A DNA stretch of 64,000 bases from Bacillota bacterium (GCA_023426125.1 JAFABI010000029.1:1-64000), one strand, 5' to 3'; positions 1 through 9,039 are shown, numbered from the stretch's first letter. Numbers and translations are program-made. Notes: generated by a model from the letters alone, not told the origin.

Positions 1-678
1 GGTGGAAAGCGCCCCGGTTGTCATTGCGAGGAGCTTTGCGACGCGGCAATCTCTGCTTCTAACCAGTATCACTCATTGGATTGCCGCGCTCCATTGCATT
101 GCGATCGCAATGACACTGCCGTAGGGGGCGGCCATTGGCCGTCCGCTCAGTAACTACAGGGGCAAAAATACACGGGGACGGTTCTACTGTATGCTTTGGC
201 ATACAGTAGAACCGTCCCCGTGTATTTTCAGGTGGAAAGCGCCCTGGCTGTCATTGCGAGGAGCCCTGCGACGCGGCAATCTCAACTTCTAGCAAGGATA
301 GCATCATTGAGATTGCTTCGCTTCACTTACGTTCCGCTCGCAATGACAGGGTATCCGGGGGTGTCAACACCCCCGCCCTTGACACCCCCGGATACGCAAT
401 GCGCGCCACTACAGTCGATTTACGTCCTTATGTCAGTGTACCTGTCCCCTTGACATGTTCCCTGACTCTGTCGGACGCGCCATGCGTGCTCCTACAGTCG
501 ATTTACATCCTCATGTCAATGTACCTGTCCCCTTGACATGACACAATGTTACTGCACATTATCAAACAGATATGCACGTTTTGGATCCGGAAACAGTATA
601 ATTATTCCACTTCCCTATACCGTCACTCATGAGGGCTTTTTACTATATTATAATAGCAGATAAACTCATGGGGGGAGT
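1..678. repeat. Gene-free repeat patch upstream of the patatin gene
   Basis: No believable gene lies here. The stretch is built from intergenic palindromic repeats. Two roughly 97-100 nt copies of one unit (19-115 and 249-348) each begin with TGTCATTGCGA and end with its complement TCGCAATGACA; both have the left flank GGTGGAAAGC (1-10 and 231-240). A perfect inverted repeat sits between them (165-228). A palindrome of the GGCGGCCATTGGCCGTCC type lies at 125-147. Two tandem copies of a roughly 46 nt unit (412-457 and 494-540) contain GTACCTGTCCCCTTGACATG. The short ORFs across these repeats are by-products. Confidence 0.85.
165..228. repeat. Perfect 30-bp inverted repeat with a 4-nt loop
   Basis: The arms 165-194 and 199-228 are exact complements over 30 bp, separated by TTTG. 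The core contains ACGGGGACGGTTCTACTGT. The same GGGGACGG core recurs at about 5343-5375 and inside addA at 28530-28554. Such palindromes resemble REP elements mobilised by Y1/RAYT transposases; no such transposase is visible in this window, so that link is inference. Confidence 0.9.
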
Positions 679-1815
679 TTGATCCGTTTGAGAAGTTCAG
701 GCAAAATAACCAATGTTGCATTAGGCGGCGGAGGCGTAAAAGGTATCGCTTATATCGGGGCCTTTGACGTTATGGAAAAAAGAGGGTATATTCCCGGCAA
801 TATGGCGGGGGTTTCCGCCGGTTCGCTGGCCGGGGGCTTTGCAGCCGCAGGATATGATGCGGCCGGCATGTGGAACGCCATGGGCAAATTTGATTTTGAC
901 AAAATACAGGTCGGCAAGCTGAAGGAAAGGGTGCCGGTGATCGACCGGTTTATGAATTATGCGGCGGATCATCGGGAAACGGACATCAATGGGATAATAC
1001 CCTTTTTCGCTTCCGGGTCTAAAGGCGCCAATCCGGCAGATATCAATTCGGAAAAGCCGGGTATTTTGAAAAGTATCGTTACTTATAGCAAGGAAGGCTG
1101 CCTTTTCGACGGGGATCTGCTGGAAGAGTGGATTTCAAAAACCCTTGCGGCAAAAGGAATCAGGACTTTTGGGGATCTGCGCAGCGGCAGGGCGGATTCC
1201 CTTAATCCCAGGGGCTATAAAATAAGAATGACGGGTGTTGACTGCAACCGGGTAAAAATCGTAACCTTGCCGGACGACGCTGCTTTTTACGGAATCGACC
1301 CGGATAAATTTGAAGTGGCAAAGGCAATTCGAATCAGCACCGCCGTACCTTTTGCATTTAAGCCTGTCGAGCTTGCCAAAAGTGATGAAGGCAAAAGAAA
1401 GGTGTACAACCTGGTAGACGGAGGTGTGCTGGATTCCTTCCCGGGGTGGCTTCTGCCGGAGAATGTGCGGGGCCTGGGGTATAAGCTGAATGCCGGCGAA
1501 AACAAGATATTCAGCCTTGACACACCGCTGAGTATCCTGAAAGGCCTGATTTCTGCGGTTCATGACATTGGAGGAAAGGCCAAGCCGGATTCCGAAAGCT
1601 TTACACACCTTGCCATGGGGGAGATCGATACAAGAAAAGTAGGATTTCTTGATTTTAGCCTGTCGGCGGAAGATAAGCTTTATCTGTATAATTCCGGAAA
1701 AACTGCGGCAGAAAAACTTTTGGACTCTCTGGGCGAGAAGAGCCGGAGCGCTTCCGTCAATTTACCATATGGCTTTCAAAGAGTACAAAGATGGCGAACA
1801 AGGTTGCATGAATGA
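679..1815 (+). CDS. Patatin-like phospholipase family protein
   Basis: Serine acyl hydrolase of the patatin family, expected to cleave acyl esters of lipids in the cytoplasm or at the membrane. The three family landmarks are visible: a glycine-rich oxyanion loop (GGGGVKGIAY, residues 16-25), the nucleophile elbow GVSAGS (Ser46) and the DGG motif holding the catalytic Asp (LVDGGVLDSFP). Length 378 residues is normal for stand-alone bacterial patatins. There is no signal peptide. The start is uncertain: TTG 679 lies only 2 nt after GGGGGAG (670-676), and TTG 688 has a longer spacer of 11 nt. A strong terminator follows at 1841, so the gene looks monocistronic. The substrate cannot be read from sequence. 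Confidence 0.88.
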   Translation: MIRLRSSGKITNVALGGGGVKGIAYIGAFDVMEKRGYIPGNMAGVSAGSLAGGFAAAGYDAAGMWNAMGKFDFDKIQVGKLKERVPVIDRFMNYAADHRETDINGIIPFFASGSKGANPADINSEKPGILKSIVTYSKEGCLFDGDLLEEWISKTLAAKGIRTFGDLRSGRADSLNPRGYKIRMTGVDCNRVKIVTLPDDAAFYGIDPDKFEVAKAIRISTAVPFAFKPVELAKSDEGKRKVYNLVDGGVLDSFPGWLLPENVRGLGYKLNAGENKIFSLDTPLSILKGLISAVHDIGGKAKPDSESFTHLAMGEIDTRKVGFLDFSLSAEDKLYLYNSGKTAAEKLLDSLGEKSRSASVNLPYGFQRVQRWRTRLHE

Positions 1816-1840
1816 AATTTGCAATTCTTACAAACTGTAT

Positions 1841-1890
1841 GGGCGCACATTGTGCGCCCGTATATTTTTCTTTTCTTTTTTTCTTTTTTG
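1841..1890 (+). terminator. Rho-independent terminator after the patatin gene
   Basis: An 8-bp GC-rich stem GGGCGCAC/GTGCGCCC (1841-1848 with 1852-1859) with a 3-nt loop is followed by a long T-rich tract. The stem resembles the GGCGCGCATTGCGCGTCC repeat family found elsewhere in the window, so a repeat may have been recruited as terminator. Confidence 0.8.
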
Positions 1891-1916
1891 TATTATTATT
1901 TATATATTGTTTCTAT

Positions 1917-2110
1917 AACGAGGCGACCAAAATATCCTCCACCTCTATAGGTGGCGGGTACCGAGTTGGGTTTCAGGCGGGTGAGCATATCTCCCGCCCG
2001 GGTTGCATGGACGAGCAGCAAGCTTTAGCTTGCGGCCAGTCTCGCTGAAACTCCGCTGCGGTAAGGAAATTTGTCTACAACCGACAAATTTCCTTTGAAT
2101 TAGGTCGTTA
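1917..2110 (+). ncRNA. Large structured RNA, resembles raiA RNA
   Basis: This roughly 190-nt stretch before thrC has no ORF of merit but folds extensively by eye. CGACC 1924-1928 can pair with GGTCG 2103-2107 and close the whole region. Hairpins are 1939-1944/1949-1954 (CCACCT/AGGTGG), 1977-1982/1993-1998 (GGCGGG/CCCGCC), 2018-2023/2028-2033 (GCAAGC/GCTTGC) and an 11-bp one at 2065-2075/2083-2093. A 9-bp long-range helix joins 1968-1976 to 2045-2053. The size, the closing stem and the blocks GGGTTTCAG...CTGAAACTC match my memory of the raiA motif RNA of Firmicutes. No T-box (GGGTGGNACC) or lysine-riboswitch core is visible. The structured-RNA call is firm; the family name is less so. Confidence 0.68.
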
Positions 2111-2153
2111 TAACAAAGCTTAAAGCAGGTATGTTGGAGACGTGGAGGTTATG

Positions 2154-3653
2154 ATGCAATATCAAAGTACACGTGGCGGGCTTGGGTCCGTTTCGTCGGC
2201 AGCCGCCATAAAGATGGGAATAGCGCCCGACGGAGGTCTGTTTGTTCCGGATAACACAGTCAGGCTGACACCGGAGGATATCGGGCAGCTGGCGGAACTG
2301 GATTATCGCAGCAGGACTATAAAAATATTGAAATATTTTCTCGATGACTATACAGACGAAGAAATCGCAGATTGTGTAAACAATGCATATACCACGGCAA
2401 AATTCGAAAGCGAAGATGCGGCGCCCGTAATTAAAATGAATGAGCATGTTTATGTTCTCGAGTTGTGGCACGGTCCCACATGTGCATTTAAGGACATGGC
2501 CCTGCAGATCCTTCCGCATTTTCTTGTCAAGGCAATGCGAAAAACGGGGGAAACGGATGAAATCGTCATATTGGTTGCAACCTCCGGCGATACGGGTAAA
2601 GCTGCTCTTGAAGGTTTCAGCGATGTGCCCGGGACCAGGATCATCGTTTTTTATCCCGAAAATGGCGTCAGCGAAGTGCAAAAGATGCAAATGGTGACAC
2701 AGAAGGGTAAAAATGTCCATTCCATCGGAGTCGCAGGAAATTTTGACGATGCGCAAAATGGGGTCAAGGCTATTTTTACCGATCCTGATATGAAGGAGGA
2801 ATTGGAACGGAAAGGCTACAAATTTTCCTCCGCCAACTCCATTAACTGGGGAAGGCTTGTTCCGCAAATCGTGTATTACTTTTCCGCTTATGCGGACCTG
2901 TTGAAGGCCGGTGAGATTACCGCCGGTGAAAAAGTGAATTTTGCAGTACCTACGGGTAATTTCGGCAATATCCTTGCAGCATATTATGCAAGGGAAATGG
3001 GCTTGCCTGTAAACAAGCTCATATGCGCTTCCAATGAAAACAATGTATTGACGGATTTTATCAATACCGGTGTTTATGACCGGAACAGGGAATTCAAGAA
3101 GACGGTTTCGCCGTCGATGGATATACTCATATCAAGCAATCTGGAACGCCTTCTGTTTGAACTGACAGAGCATGATGCGGAGCTGGTAAACGGCTGGATG
3201 GAAAAGCTCAAGCATACGGGGGCCTACTCGGTAAACCAGGAGACAAGGAAAAAGGTATCTGAAATTTTCTGGGCTGCCTATACCGACCAGAACGAAACCC
3301 TAAAAACGATTGAGAGCATCTACAGAGACTATGATTATGTTGTGGATACCCATACTGCGGTCGGAATAGACGTATATGACAAATATGTAATTTCTACCGG
3401 AGACATAACCAAAACCATTGTGGTTTCCACCGCCAGTCCGTTTAAATTCAATCAGAGCGTCACCAAAGCGATTTTCGGTGAAGAAGCGGTAAAGGAGAAA
3501 AGCGAATTCGAGCTTCTTGAAGTACTTTCGGCAAGATGCGGTCTGCCTGTGCCGGAGGGACTTGCCGGTCTTGATAAGAAGGAGATACTGCATAAGACCG
3601 TCTGTGGCAAATCGGAAATGTTGGAGCAGGTAAAAAGCATCCTGGGTATTTAG
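2154..3653 (+). CDS. thrC: Threonine synthase
   Basis: PLP-dependent enzyme converting O-phosphohomoserine to threonine and phosphate, the last step of threonine synthesis, in the cytosol. The N-terminus MQYQSTRGG is the family's typical beginning, and the PLP-binding motif HGPTCAFKD places the Schiff-base lysine at Lys113. ATSGDTGKAA (phosphate-binding) and PTGNFGN are also present. Length 499 fits the bacterial type. ATG 2154 is chosen because GGAGG (2144-2148) sits 5 nt before it and the family motif begins there; GTG 2142 and ATG 2151 are the alternatives. No other threonine genes are adjacent. The 5' side carries the structured RNA ending about 45 nt upstream. Confidence 0.95.
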   Translation: MQYQSTRGGLGSVSSAAAIKMGIAPDGGLFVPDNTVRLTPEDIGQLAELDYRSRTIKILKYFLDDYTDEEIADCVNNAYTTAKFESEDAAPVIKMNEHVYVLELWHGPTCAFKDMALQILPHFLVKAMRKTGETDEIVILVATSGDTGKAALEGFSDVPGTRIIVFYPENGVSEVQKMQMVTQKGKNVHSIGVAGNFDDAQNGVKAIFTDPDMKEELERKGYKFSSANSINWGRLVPQIVYYFSAYADLLKAGEITAGEKVNFAVPTGNFGNILAAYYAREMGLPVNKLICASNENNVLTDFINTGVYDRNREFKKTVSPSMDILISSNLERLLFELTEHDAELVNGWMEKLKHTGAYSVNQETRKKVSEIFWAAYTDQNETLKTIESIYRDYDYVVDTHTAVGIDVYDKYVISTGDITKTIVVSTASPFKFNQSVTKAIFGEEAVKEKSEFELLEVLSARCGLPVPEGLAGLDKKEILHKTVCGKSEMLEQVKSILGI

Positions 3654-3705
3654 TGGCATCGTAAGGAACATATTGCAAAAATGCAAGTTTACCGGATTAT
3701 CTGAA

Positions 3706-3800
3706 ATGTCAAGGGGACAGGTACACTGACATAAGGACGTAAATCGACTGCAGGGGCGCGCATTGCGCGTCCGACGAAGTCAGGGGACATTCCCTGACTC
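3706..3800 (-). repeat. Inverted copy of the upstream composite repeat
   Basis: Positions 3706-3750 are the exact reverse complement of 412-456 (45 nt). The repeat continues into a GCGCGCATTGCGCGTCC palindrome (3753-3773) and a TTCCCTGAC block matching 458-500 in reverse order. The two composite repeats therefore face each other across the patatin-RNA-thrC segment. Confidence 0.88.
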
Positions 3801-3840
3801 CGTCAATAAGTTCGCATTCTTTTTAAATTGCGTAATACCT

Positions 3841-4929
3841 TTACTGTATATACATCCTTACGGAATCGCTGCCTTCGATATACGTCGCGGACTCGTCGGG
3901 CTGAGGTTCATCTACATAGATAACTTTGCGCGAAGTAATGGATTCAAGGATATCAAATACATTTTTGACGTCTCCGAACTCGATTTCCGGCGTAACGGAG
4001 ATCTTTTCCGTTCCGTTGACGGCATTGTAAAAATTCAACAGTTCATTGTAATAGCCTCTTTCGGGTGTGTAGGACACCTTCTCCGATTTTCCGTCGTTAT
4101 AGGCAATATTGATAATCCCGCAGGACTTTTCTTCCAGATAGATTTCGCCTTTGGTGCCAAATATCCTGAAGCCTACATAAGGCTTTTGGGACTCGATGCC
4201 GGAAGGGAAGTAGGTATATTGGCCGATGACCCCGTTTTTAAACTGCATATTGGCATTTACCGAGAGATAGGGATTGAAATCCTCCTTCTGCGGTTTGCCG
4301 AAAGCCTGGACACATTGAACGGCTCCGAAGATGTGCCTTACGGCTGCAATATCATGCAGCGCCGCATCGAGAAAAGCGCCGCCCGGGAAATCGGGATGCT
4401 GACGCCATTCAGTGCCTGCATAGGTATCTTTGGTCATTTGGCAGGGGAAGCAATTGATGTTGTTTTTGATAAAATATACGACGTCTCCGATCCTGCCTTC
4501 GTTTATCAATTGCCTGATTTTATTGTTTTCCTCATTGTAGCGGTAGTTTTCCGCAATCATGATTTTTACAATGTGTTTCCGTGCAAGCTCCAGGAATTTT
4601 CTTGCCTGCCTCATATCCGGCGCCATGGGCTTTTCGCATATGAAGCTTTTACCGGCTTTCGCCACTTCCTCCGAAACCTCGTAGTTCAGTTCGATGGGTA
4701 CCAGGATATCGATCGCATCAAGATCAGTCCTTCGAAGCATTTCCTTATAATCATCATAAACATTTTTCATATCAAGGCTTATTTTTGCTGCAAATTCTTC
4801 GGCATCCTTCTTTGTACGGTTGGCCAAAGCAGCAATTTCATATTTGTCCGACAGCTCCTGCAAAGCAGGATAATGCAGCTTTTCCCATGCAAGACCGGTG
4901 CCGATGACACCCAGACGAATTTTTTTCAT
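3841..4929 (-). CDS. Gfo/Idh/MocA-family NAD(P)-dependent oxidoreductase
   Basis: Cytosolic dehydrogenase of the glucose-fructose oxidoreductase/inositol dehydrogenase superfamily. The N-terminal Rossmann motif is GVIGTGLAWEKLH (residues about 7-19). The conserved EKPMA motif, equivalent to the family's EKP nicotinamide-site lysine, is present, and the C-terminal domain has the DAALHDIAAVRHIFG stretch with the usual substrate-site His. Length 362 is standard. The start at 4929 is supported by GGGAGGT on the minus strand 6-7 nt upstream. It is convergent with thrC, and no sugar-pathway neighbour indicates a substrate, so the substrate is unknown. Confidence 0.88.
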   Translation of the reverse strand: MKKIRLGVIGTGLAWEKLHYPALQELSDKYEIAALANRTKKDAEEFAAKISLDMKNVYDDYKEMLRRTDLDAIDILVPIELNYEVSEEVAKAGKSFICEKPMAPDMRQARKFLELARKHIVKIMIAENYRYNEENNKIRQLINEGRIGDVVYFIKNNINCFPCQMTKDTYAGTEWRQHPDFPGGAFLDAALHDIAAVRHIFGAVQCVQAFGKPQKEDFNPYLSVNANMQFKNGVIGQYTYFPSGIESQKPYVGFRIFGTKGEIYLEEKSCGIINIAYNDGKSEKVSYTPERGYYNELLNFYNAVNGTEKISVTPEIEFGDVKNVFDILESITSRKVIYVDEPQPDESATYIEGSDSVRMYIQ

Positions 4930-5091
4930 AAATACCTCCCTGGAAAATTAATTGGATTGCTGTGAAGCAATCAACAATAGTTTAAACCATTCCCTGCGAT
5001 TTATGTACCATTGTACCGCGCAGGCACATAAAAGCATTTCTTGAATGGAAAACTATTTACAGCCTAAACGATTGAAAAGGAGGGATTGCTT

Positions 5092-5277
5092 TTGGATGCC
5101 AGCAGAGCAAGAATGATCATGAAATCTCCGGATTCCATCCAGGTGTTTCATGAGGGCGCTCCGGTATGGCTTGAAAAAGTCATTGACGACAATTCAGCGG
5201 AAATAACCTTCTTTGGAAATAACAAAAAGGAAGTCATACCGCTCAGGCAATTGATCGAAAATACTCAGGCCCGATAA
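5092..5277 (+). CDS. sspH: H-type small acid-soluble spore protein
   Basis: Small spore protein of the SspH family, 61 residues, beginning MDASRARMIMKSPDSIQV, which matches the family's opening (MDASRAxxIMxSPD). SspH proteins are made in the forespore and lie in the spore core; their exact role is minor or unknown. TTG 5092 is chosen because AAGGAGG (5077-5083) is 8 nt upstream and the family motif begins at this codon; TTG 5086 is too close to the ribosome site. It stands alone, as is usual for ssp genes. Expression by SigG or SigF is expected from the family, but I could not confirm a clear promoter. Confidence 0.88.
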   Translation: MDASRARMIMKSPDSIQVFHEGAPVWLEKVIDDNSAEITFFGNNKKEVIPLRQLIENTQAR

Positions 5278-5785
5278 AAGCCGGGACAAAGCAAATGGCC
5301 TTGAGAACAAGGCTACTGCCGGCTTTGGGAAGAAGGCGGTAATGGGGACGGTATTTTCAGTCCCCTGCCTTTCCCCCTTTTCCATGTGAAATAAAAAAAC
5401 TGATATCCTGTGTTTTTCTCAAGGCCGGATAGCGCAAAATCCTATGCTTATGCAAAGCAGCAGTGCAAAAACACCGGCTTTCCTGAATTCCTGTGAGCCA
5501 TATGGAAATACGTTTCGCATAGGCAAAATCCTTAATTTCCCTGTTTATTTCTCATCTTAACTGTAAAGTAGAAACAGCAATGCTTTTGGAACAAAAGGCC
5601 CGTCGCGCCTGGCCTGTGAATTGTGGTTTACATAATTTACTCGTTGAATTCAAGCAGCCTGTACGGTATGTTAATAGAGGACGCACCTTTAAGCAACTTC
5701 AGCAGGGGACATCCCTCATCTTAAAAGGGAATATTCCTGCCAGGGAGAGGTTTGTCCCTTATCATTATTTTATGAGGTGTATTTT
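5278..5785. other. 508-bp intergenic region with two short repeat palindromes
   Basis: No supported gene. A GGGGAC...GTCCCC palindrome of the GGGGACGG family lies near 5345-5370. A second repeat (about 5705-5761) runs from GGGGACATCCCTCATC to GTTTGTCCCTT and has relatives near 20484-20535 and 55510-55613. An ORF at 5580-5789 has no ribosome site and no recognisable protein. Confidence 0.7.
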
Positions 5786-7423
5786 GTGAGAAAAAAATAT
5801 CTGTTAAAGATAACATCCGTCCTTTGTGCCGTTGTACTGGGTTCTTCATTTTTATTTACGCAGGAGGCTACTGCCGGGTCGGATAAATTCAGCATGAGCT
5901 ATGTTTATTTCGGCAATAACAGCCTATATGGCGATATGGTCGCCAGTACGGGAGGGTCGCTGGATGATATATCTCCCAGCTATTTCGATCTTAATGCGGA
6001 CGGGAGCCTGAAGCTGACTCAGGCTCTGGATACTGCCTTCATAAACAAAATGCACCAGGAAGGAGTAAAGGTAACTCCATTTTTAAGCAACCATTGGGAC
6101 AGACAGTTAGGAATCAGCGCCTTAAACAACAGGTATGCCCTGGCGGATCAAATTGCCGATGCGGTTTCGAGATACAATCTTGATGGAGTCAATGTCGACC
6201 TTGAAAACCTTACGGGAAATGAGCGTGACAGCTATTCCGATTTCGTCAGAATCCTGAGGGAAGCGCTGCCCGCAGAAAAAAGCCTTTCCATCGCGGTTGC
6301 TCCCAAACCTTACGCTGTTGAGGCAGGCTGGCAGAAATCCTATGATTATGCCGCGCTTGCCCAATATTGCGACTACCTTATGCTGATGACCTATGACCAG
6401 AGCTACCAGGGCGGCCCTGAAGGACCTGTCGCTCCGGCGCAGTTTGTGGAGGACTCTATAAAAAGTGCCCTCAAGGAGGTACCAGCTGAAAAAATCGTGT
6501 TGGGGCTGGCATTCTACGGGAGGTACTGGAAACAGGGTTCATCCTACGGGGGCTATGGAGTAAGCGCAGATTATGTTGAGGATCTGATAAAACAATACAG
6601 GGGCGTAGTAACCTACGATAAAGTATATCAGTCTCCGAAAGCAGTAATAACAATAAAAAGCGGCGATGTGAAGCCATACGTTTTCGGGTCCGCACTGTCG
6701 GCGGGGAAATATACTATCTGGTATGAGAATGAGCAATCGATAAAATACAAGCTTACGCTGGTGCAGAAATACAACCTGAAAGGCGCCGGCAGTTGGAGCC
6801 TGGGACAGGAATCCCTGAAAACCTGGAACTATTACAAGCTATGGCTGAACGGATTTTATTTTAAGGATGCCGAAGGGCACTGGGCCGTGGATTCCATTAT
6901 CAATGTTGCCAGATTGGAATGGATGAAGGGTGTCTCAGACGCTTCCTTCATGCCCGAAGCATCTCTCAACAGGGCCCAGGCAGCGGTGATACTCGTAAGG
7001 TCACTGGGACTTGAAAATTCAGGGAATAATGGGAATGCCGGCTTCAGCGATATATCCGGCCATTGGGCGGAACAGGAAATTAAAATTGCGAAGCAGTATA
7101 ACATCATCCAAGGGATCGGAAACGGAAAATTCGGTCCGGATCTGCCGGTGACAAGAGAACAGATAGCTACGATGCTGGGCAGGCTGCCGCTGCAACTCCA
7201 GGGTAACTATAACGGTGCATTGGAATTTGGTGATGTAACGGAATCGGGGAATCAATGGTCCTACAATTTCATAAAGAAAATGGCAGGCTACGGAATACTT
7301 CAGGGCTATCCCGACGGGTTATTCCATCCTGCCGATAACATAACCCGCGCCCAGATGGCCGTAATTATGGATAGAACCTCGTCTTATATCGGTGATGGGA
7401 TTATACAATACATTTTTCGATAA
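5786..7423 (+). CDS. GH18-family glycosidase with three SLH domains
   Basis: Exported cell-surface glycosidase-like protein. A signal peptide (RKKYLL then a hydrophobic core ending near TQEATA) precedes a GH18 barrel (about residues 40-350) and three S-layer homology domains (about 357-410, 420-470, 480-535), which anchor proteins to pyruvylated wall polymer. The GH18 signature is DGVNVDLEN: Asp133 and catalytic-type Glu140 are kept, and the central acidic position is Asn, as in other spore/cell-wall GH18 proteins. LMTYDQSY also fits. It probably acts on peptidoglycan or chitin-like glycans. GTG 5786 is chosen (TGAGGTG 6 nt upstream, and the signal peptide begins at once). It appears monocistronic. 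Confidence 0.88.
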   Translation: MRKKYLLKITSVLCAVVLGSSFLFTQEATAGSDKFSMSYVYFGNNSLYGDMVASTGGSLDDISPSYFDLNADGSLKLTQALDTAFINKMHQEGVKVTPFLSNHWDRQLGISALNNRYALADQIADAVSRYNLDGVNVDLENLTGNERDSYSDFVRILREALPAEKSLSIAVAPKPYAVEAGWQKSYDYAALAQYCDYLMLMTYDQSYQGGPEGPVAPAQFVEDSIKSALKEVPAEKIVLGLAFYGRYWKQGSSYGGYGVSADYVEDLIKQYRGVVTYDKVYQSPKAVITIKSGDVKPYVFGSALSAGKYTIWYENEQSIKYKLTLVQKYNLKGAGSWSLGQESLKTWNYYKLWLNGFYFKDAEGHWAVDSIINVARLEWMKGVSDASFMPEASLNRAQAAVILVRSLGLENSGNNGNAGFSDISGHWAEQEIKIAKQYNIIQGIGNGKFGPDLPVTREQIATMLGRLPLQLQGNYNGALEFGDVTESGNQWSYNFIKKMAGYGILQGYPDGLFHPADNITRAQMAVIMDRTSSYIGDGIIQYIFR

Positions 7424-7452
7424 GTCTATCTTGTAGTCTGATAAAAATACAG

Positions 7453-7481
7453 TTACTCCCAACCGATATTTATGCTAAAAT
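7453..7481 (+). promoter_or_regulatory. Possible SigA promoter for the YfcC-type gene
   Basis: TTACTC (7453-7458) and TAAAAT (7476-7481) are 17 bp apart, 45 bp before the start codon. The -35 match is weak. Confidence 0.35.
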
Positions 7482-7525
7482 AGGGATAGATTTGCTTGCA
7501 TAATTTTGTGAGGGGGAAGCAGAAA

Positions 7526-8998
7526 ATGAAAGATGCCGATGTCTCCATCAAGATAGGAAAAAAGACATTTCTCACAGCCGTGGCCATACTGGCCGTCCTG
7601 ATGCTCATCGCAGGAATTCTTACACAGGTGGTTCCTGCCGGCAGCTATCAGAGGGTTGTAGACGGCGGCCGGGAAATCATCGATCCGGATTCATTCAGCT
7701 ATATGCCCAGAGCGGATTATCCTGCATGGAGGTGGCTGACGGCCCCTGTGGAGGTGCTGGGCGGACCGGACGGCCCGATGGTCATTGTCATCATCCTGTT
7801 CATCCTGTCGGTGGCCGGGGCCTTTTCTCTGTTGGAGGGCAGCGGTGTGCTTGCGGCAGTCATCTTAAAAATCGTCCGGCGGTTTGAAAAGCGGAAATAC
7901 ATTCTGATGTCCGTCATTGTGCTGCTGTTTATGTTTTTGGGAGCCGTACTGGGGACTTTTGAAGAAAACATCGCCCTGGTGCCCATTATCATCGCACTGG
8001 CCTGTTTTCTCGGATGGGACTCGCTGACCGGCCTCGGGATGAGTATTCTGGCTTCCTGCTTCGGCTTTGCGGCCGCCATTACAAACCCTTTTTCCATTGC
8101 CATTACACAGAAGCTTGCCGGGCTTCCGCTATATTCCGGTATGGGCTTCCGCGTGCTCATTTTTATTACCTTCTTTCTTATGCTTGAACTATTTCTTATC
8201 CGTTATGCAAAAAAAATCGAGAAAAATCCCGGGCTTTCACTGGTCTACAAGGAAGATGCGCCCCTTCGGGCCAAATACTCCCGGCCGGACGGCATGGACG
8301 CCGGTGTTTCGGGCTCATCCGGAGTGGATCAACGCAGGCTTAACTGTTCCATCCTCTGTTTTTCCGGCATTTTGGCCCTGATTTTGCTTTTTGTGGTCTT
8401 TTCCTCCGTTACACAGATTTTGTCGGACCTGGTGCTGCCGGTCATCGGCCTTCTCTTCCTGGCAGGCGGGATCATTTCTTCCGCCCTTGCGGGCACTGGC
8501 CTGAAAACCGGGTGGGTGACCTTCAGGAAAGCCATTGGCGGCATTCTTCCGGGAGCGGTCCTTATCCTGATGGCCATGAGTGTAAAATTCATCATCAGCC
8601 AGGGCGGGATCATGGATACCATTCTCAACCGGGCTGCGTCGCTGATATCCGGTACGACGCCCTATGCTGCAGTATTTTTGCTCTACCTGCTGGTTCTTTT
8701 GCTGGAAGTATTCATCGGCTCGTCCTCGGCAAAGGCATTTCTTGTCATGCCCATCATCGCCCCGCTTTCCGATCTGACCGGAATTACAAGGCAGACCTCC
8801 GTCCTTGCGTTCTGCTTCGGGGACGGGTTTTCCAACGTGCTGTATCCGACCAATCCGGTTTTGCTGATCTGCCTGGGGCTTACGGTGGTCAGCTATACGC
8901 GGTGGCTGAAGTGGACAATCAAGCTGCAGCTGGTTGTCTTTGCAGTTTCGCTGGCGTTTCTTGCCCTTGCGACGGCCATCGGTTTTGGACCTTATTAA
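7526..8998 (+). CDS. YfcC/DcuC-type inner-membrane carrier
   Basis: Multi-spanning membrane protein, 490 residues with about 12 hydrophobic segments, resembling the YfcC family within the C4-dicarboxylate carrier (DcuC-like) group. Recognisable features are the N-terminal ILTQVVPAGSY, the GTFEENIALVP and NPFSIAITQ loops of the first half, and GSSSAKAFLVMPIIAPL and NVLYPTNPV in the second half. Members are annotated as arginine/ornithine or dicarboxylate carriers; the substrate is not readable here. ATG 7526 has GAGGGGG 9 nt upstream. The M20 peptidase follows by 41 bp in the same direction, so the pair may import and then hydrolyse an N-acyl amino acid or peptide (inference). Confidence 0.8.
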   Translation: MKDADVSIKIGKKTFLTAVAILAVLMLIAGILTQVVPAGSYQRVVDGGREIIDPDSFSYMPRADYPAWRWLTAPVEVLGGPDGPMVIVIILFILSVAGAFSLLEGSGVLAAVILKIVRRFEKRKYILMSVIVLLFMFLGAVLGTFEENIALVPIIIALACFLGWDSLTGLGMSILASCFGFAAAITNPFSIAITQKLAGLPLYSGMGFRVLIFITFFLMLELFLIRYAKKIEKNPGLSLVYKEDAPLRAKYSRPDGMDAGVSGSSGVDQRRLNCSILCFSGILALILLFVVFSSVTQILSDLVLPVIGLLFLAGGIISSALAGTGLKTGWVTFRKAIGGILPGAVLILMAMSVKFIISQGGIMDTILNRAASLISGTTPYAAVFLLYLLVLLLEVFIGSSSAKAFLVMPIIAPLSDLTGITRQTSVLAFCFGDGFSNVLYPTNPVLLICLGLTVVSYTRWLKWTIKLQLVVFAVSLAFLALATAIGFGPY

Positions 8999-9039
8999 TT
9001 GGACCTTATTAAATAGAGGATGAGGAGAAGTGAAGGATC

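Noticed and set aside
196..453. 85-residue ORF in the left repeat patch
   Set aside because: It runs through three repeat units, has no ribosome site, and its protein is unlike any known family.
1917..2110. T-box or lysine riboswitch for thrC
   Set aside because: No GGGTGGNACC T-box core and no lysine aptamer core; the helices fit a different RNA.
5580..5789. 69-residue ORF before the SLH-GH18 gene
   Set aside because: No ribosome site; it overlaps a repeat and the real start region of the next gene.
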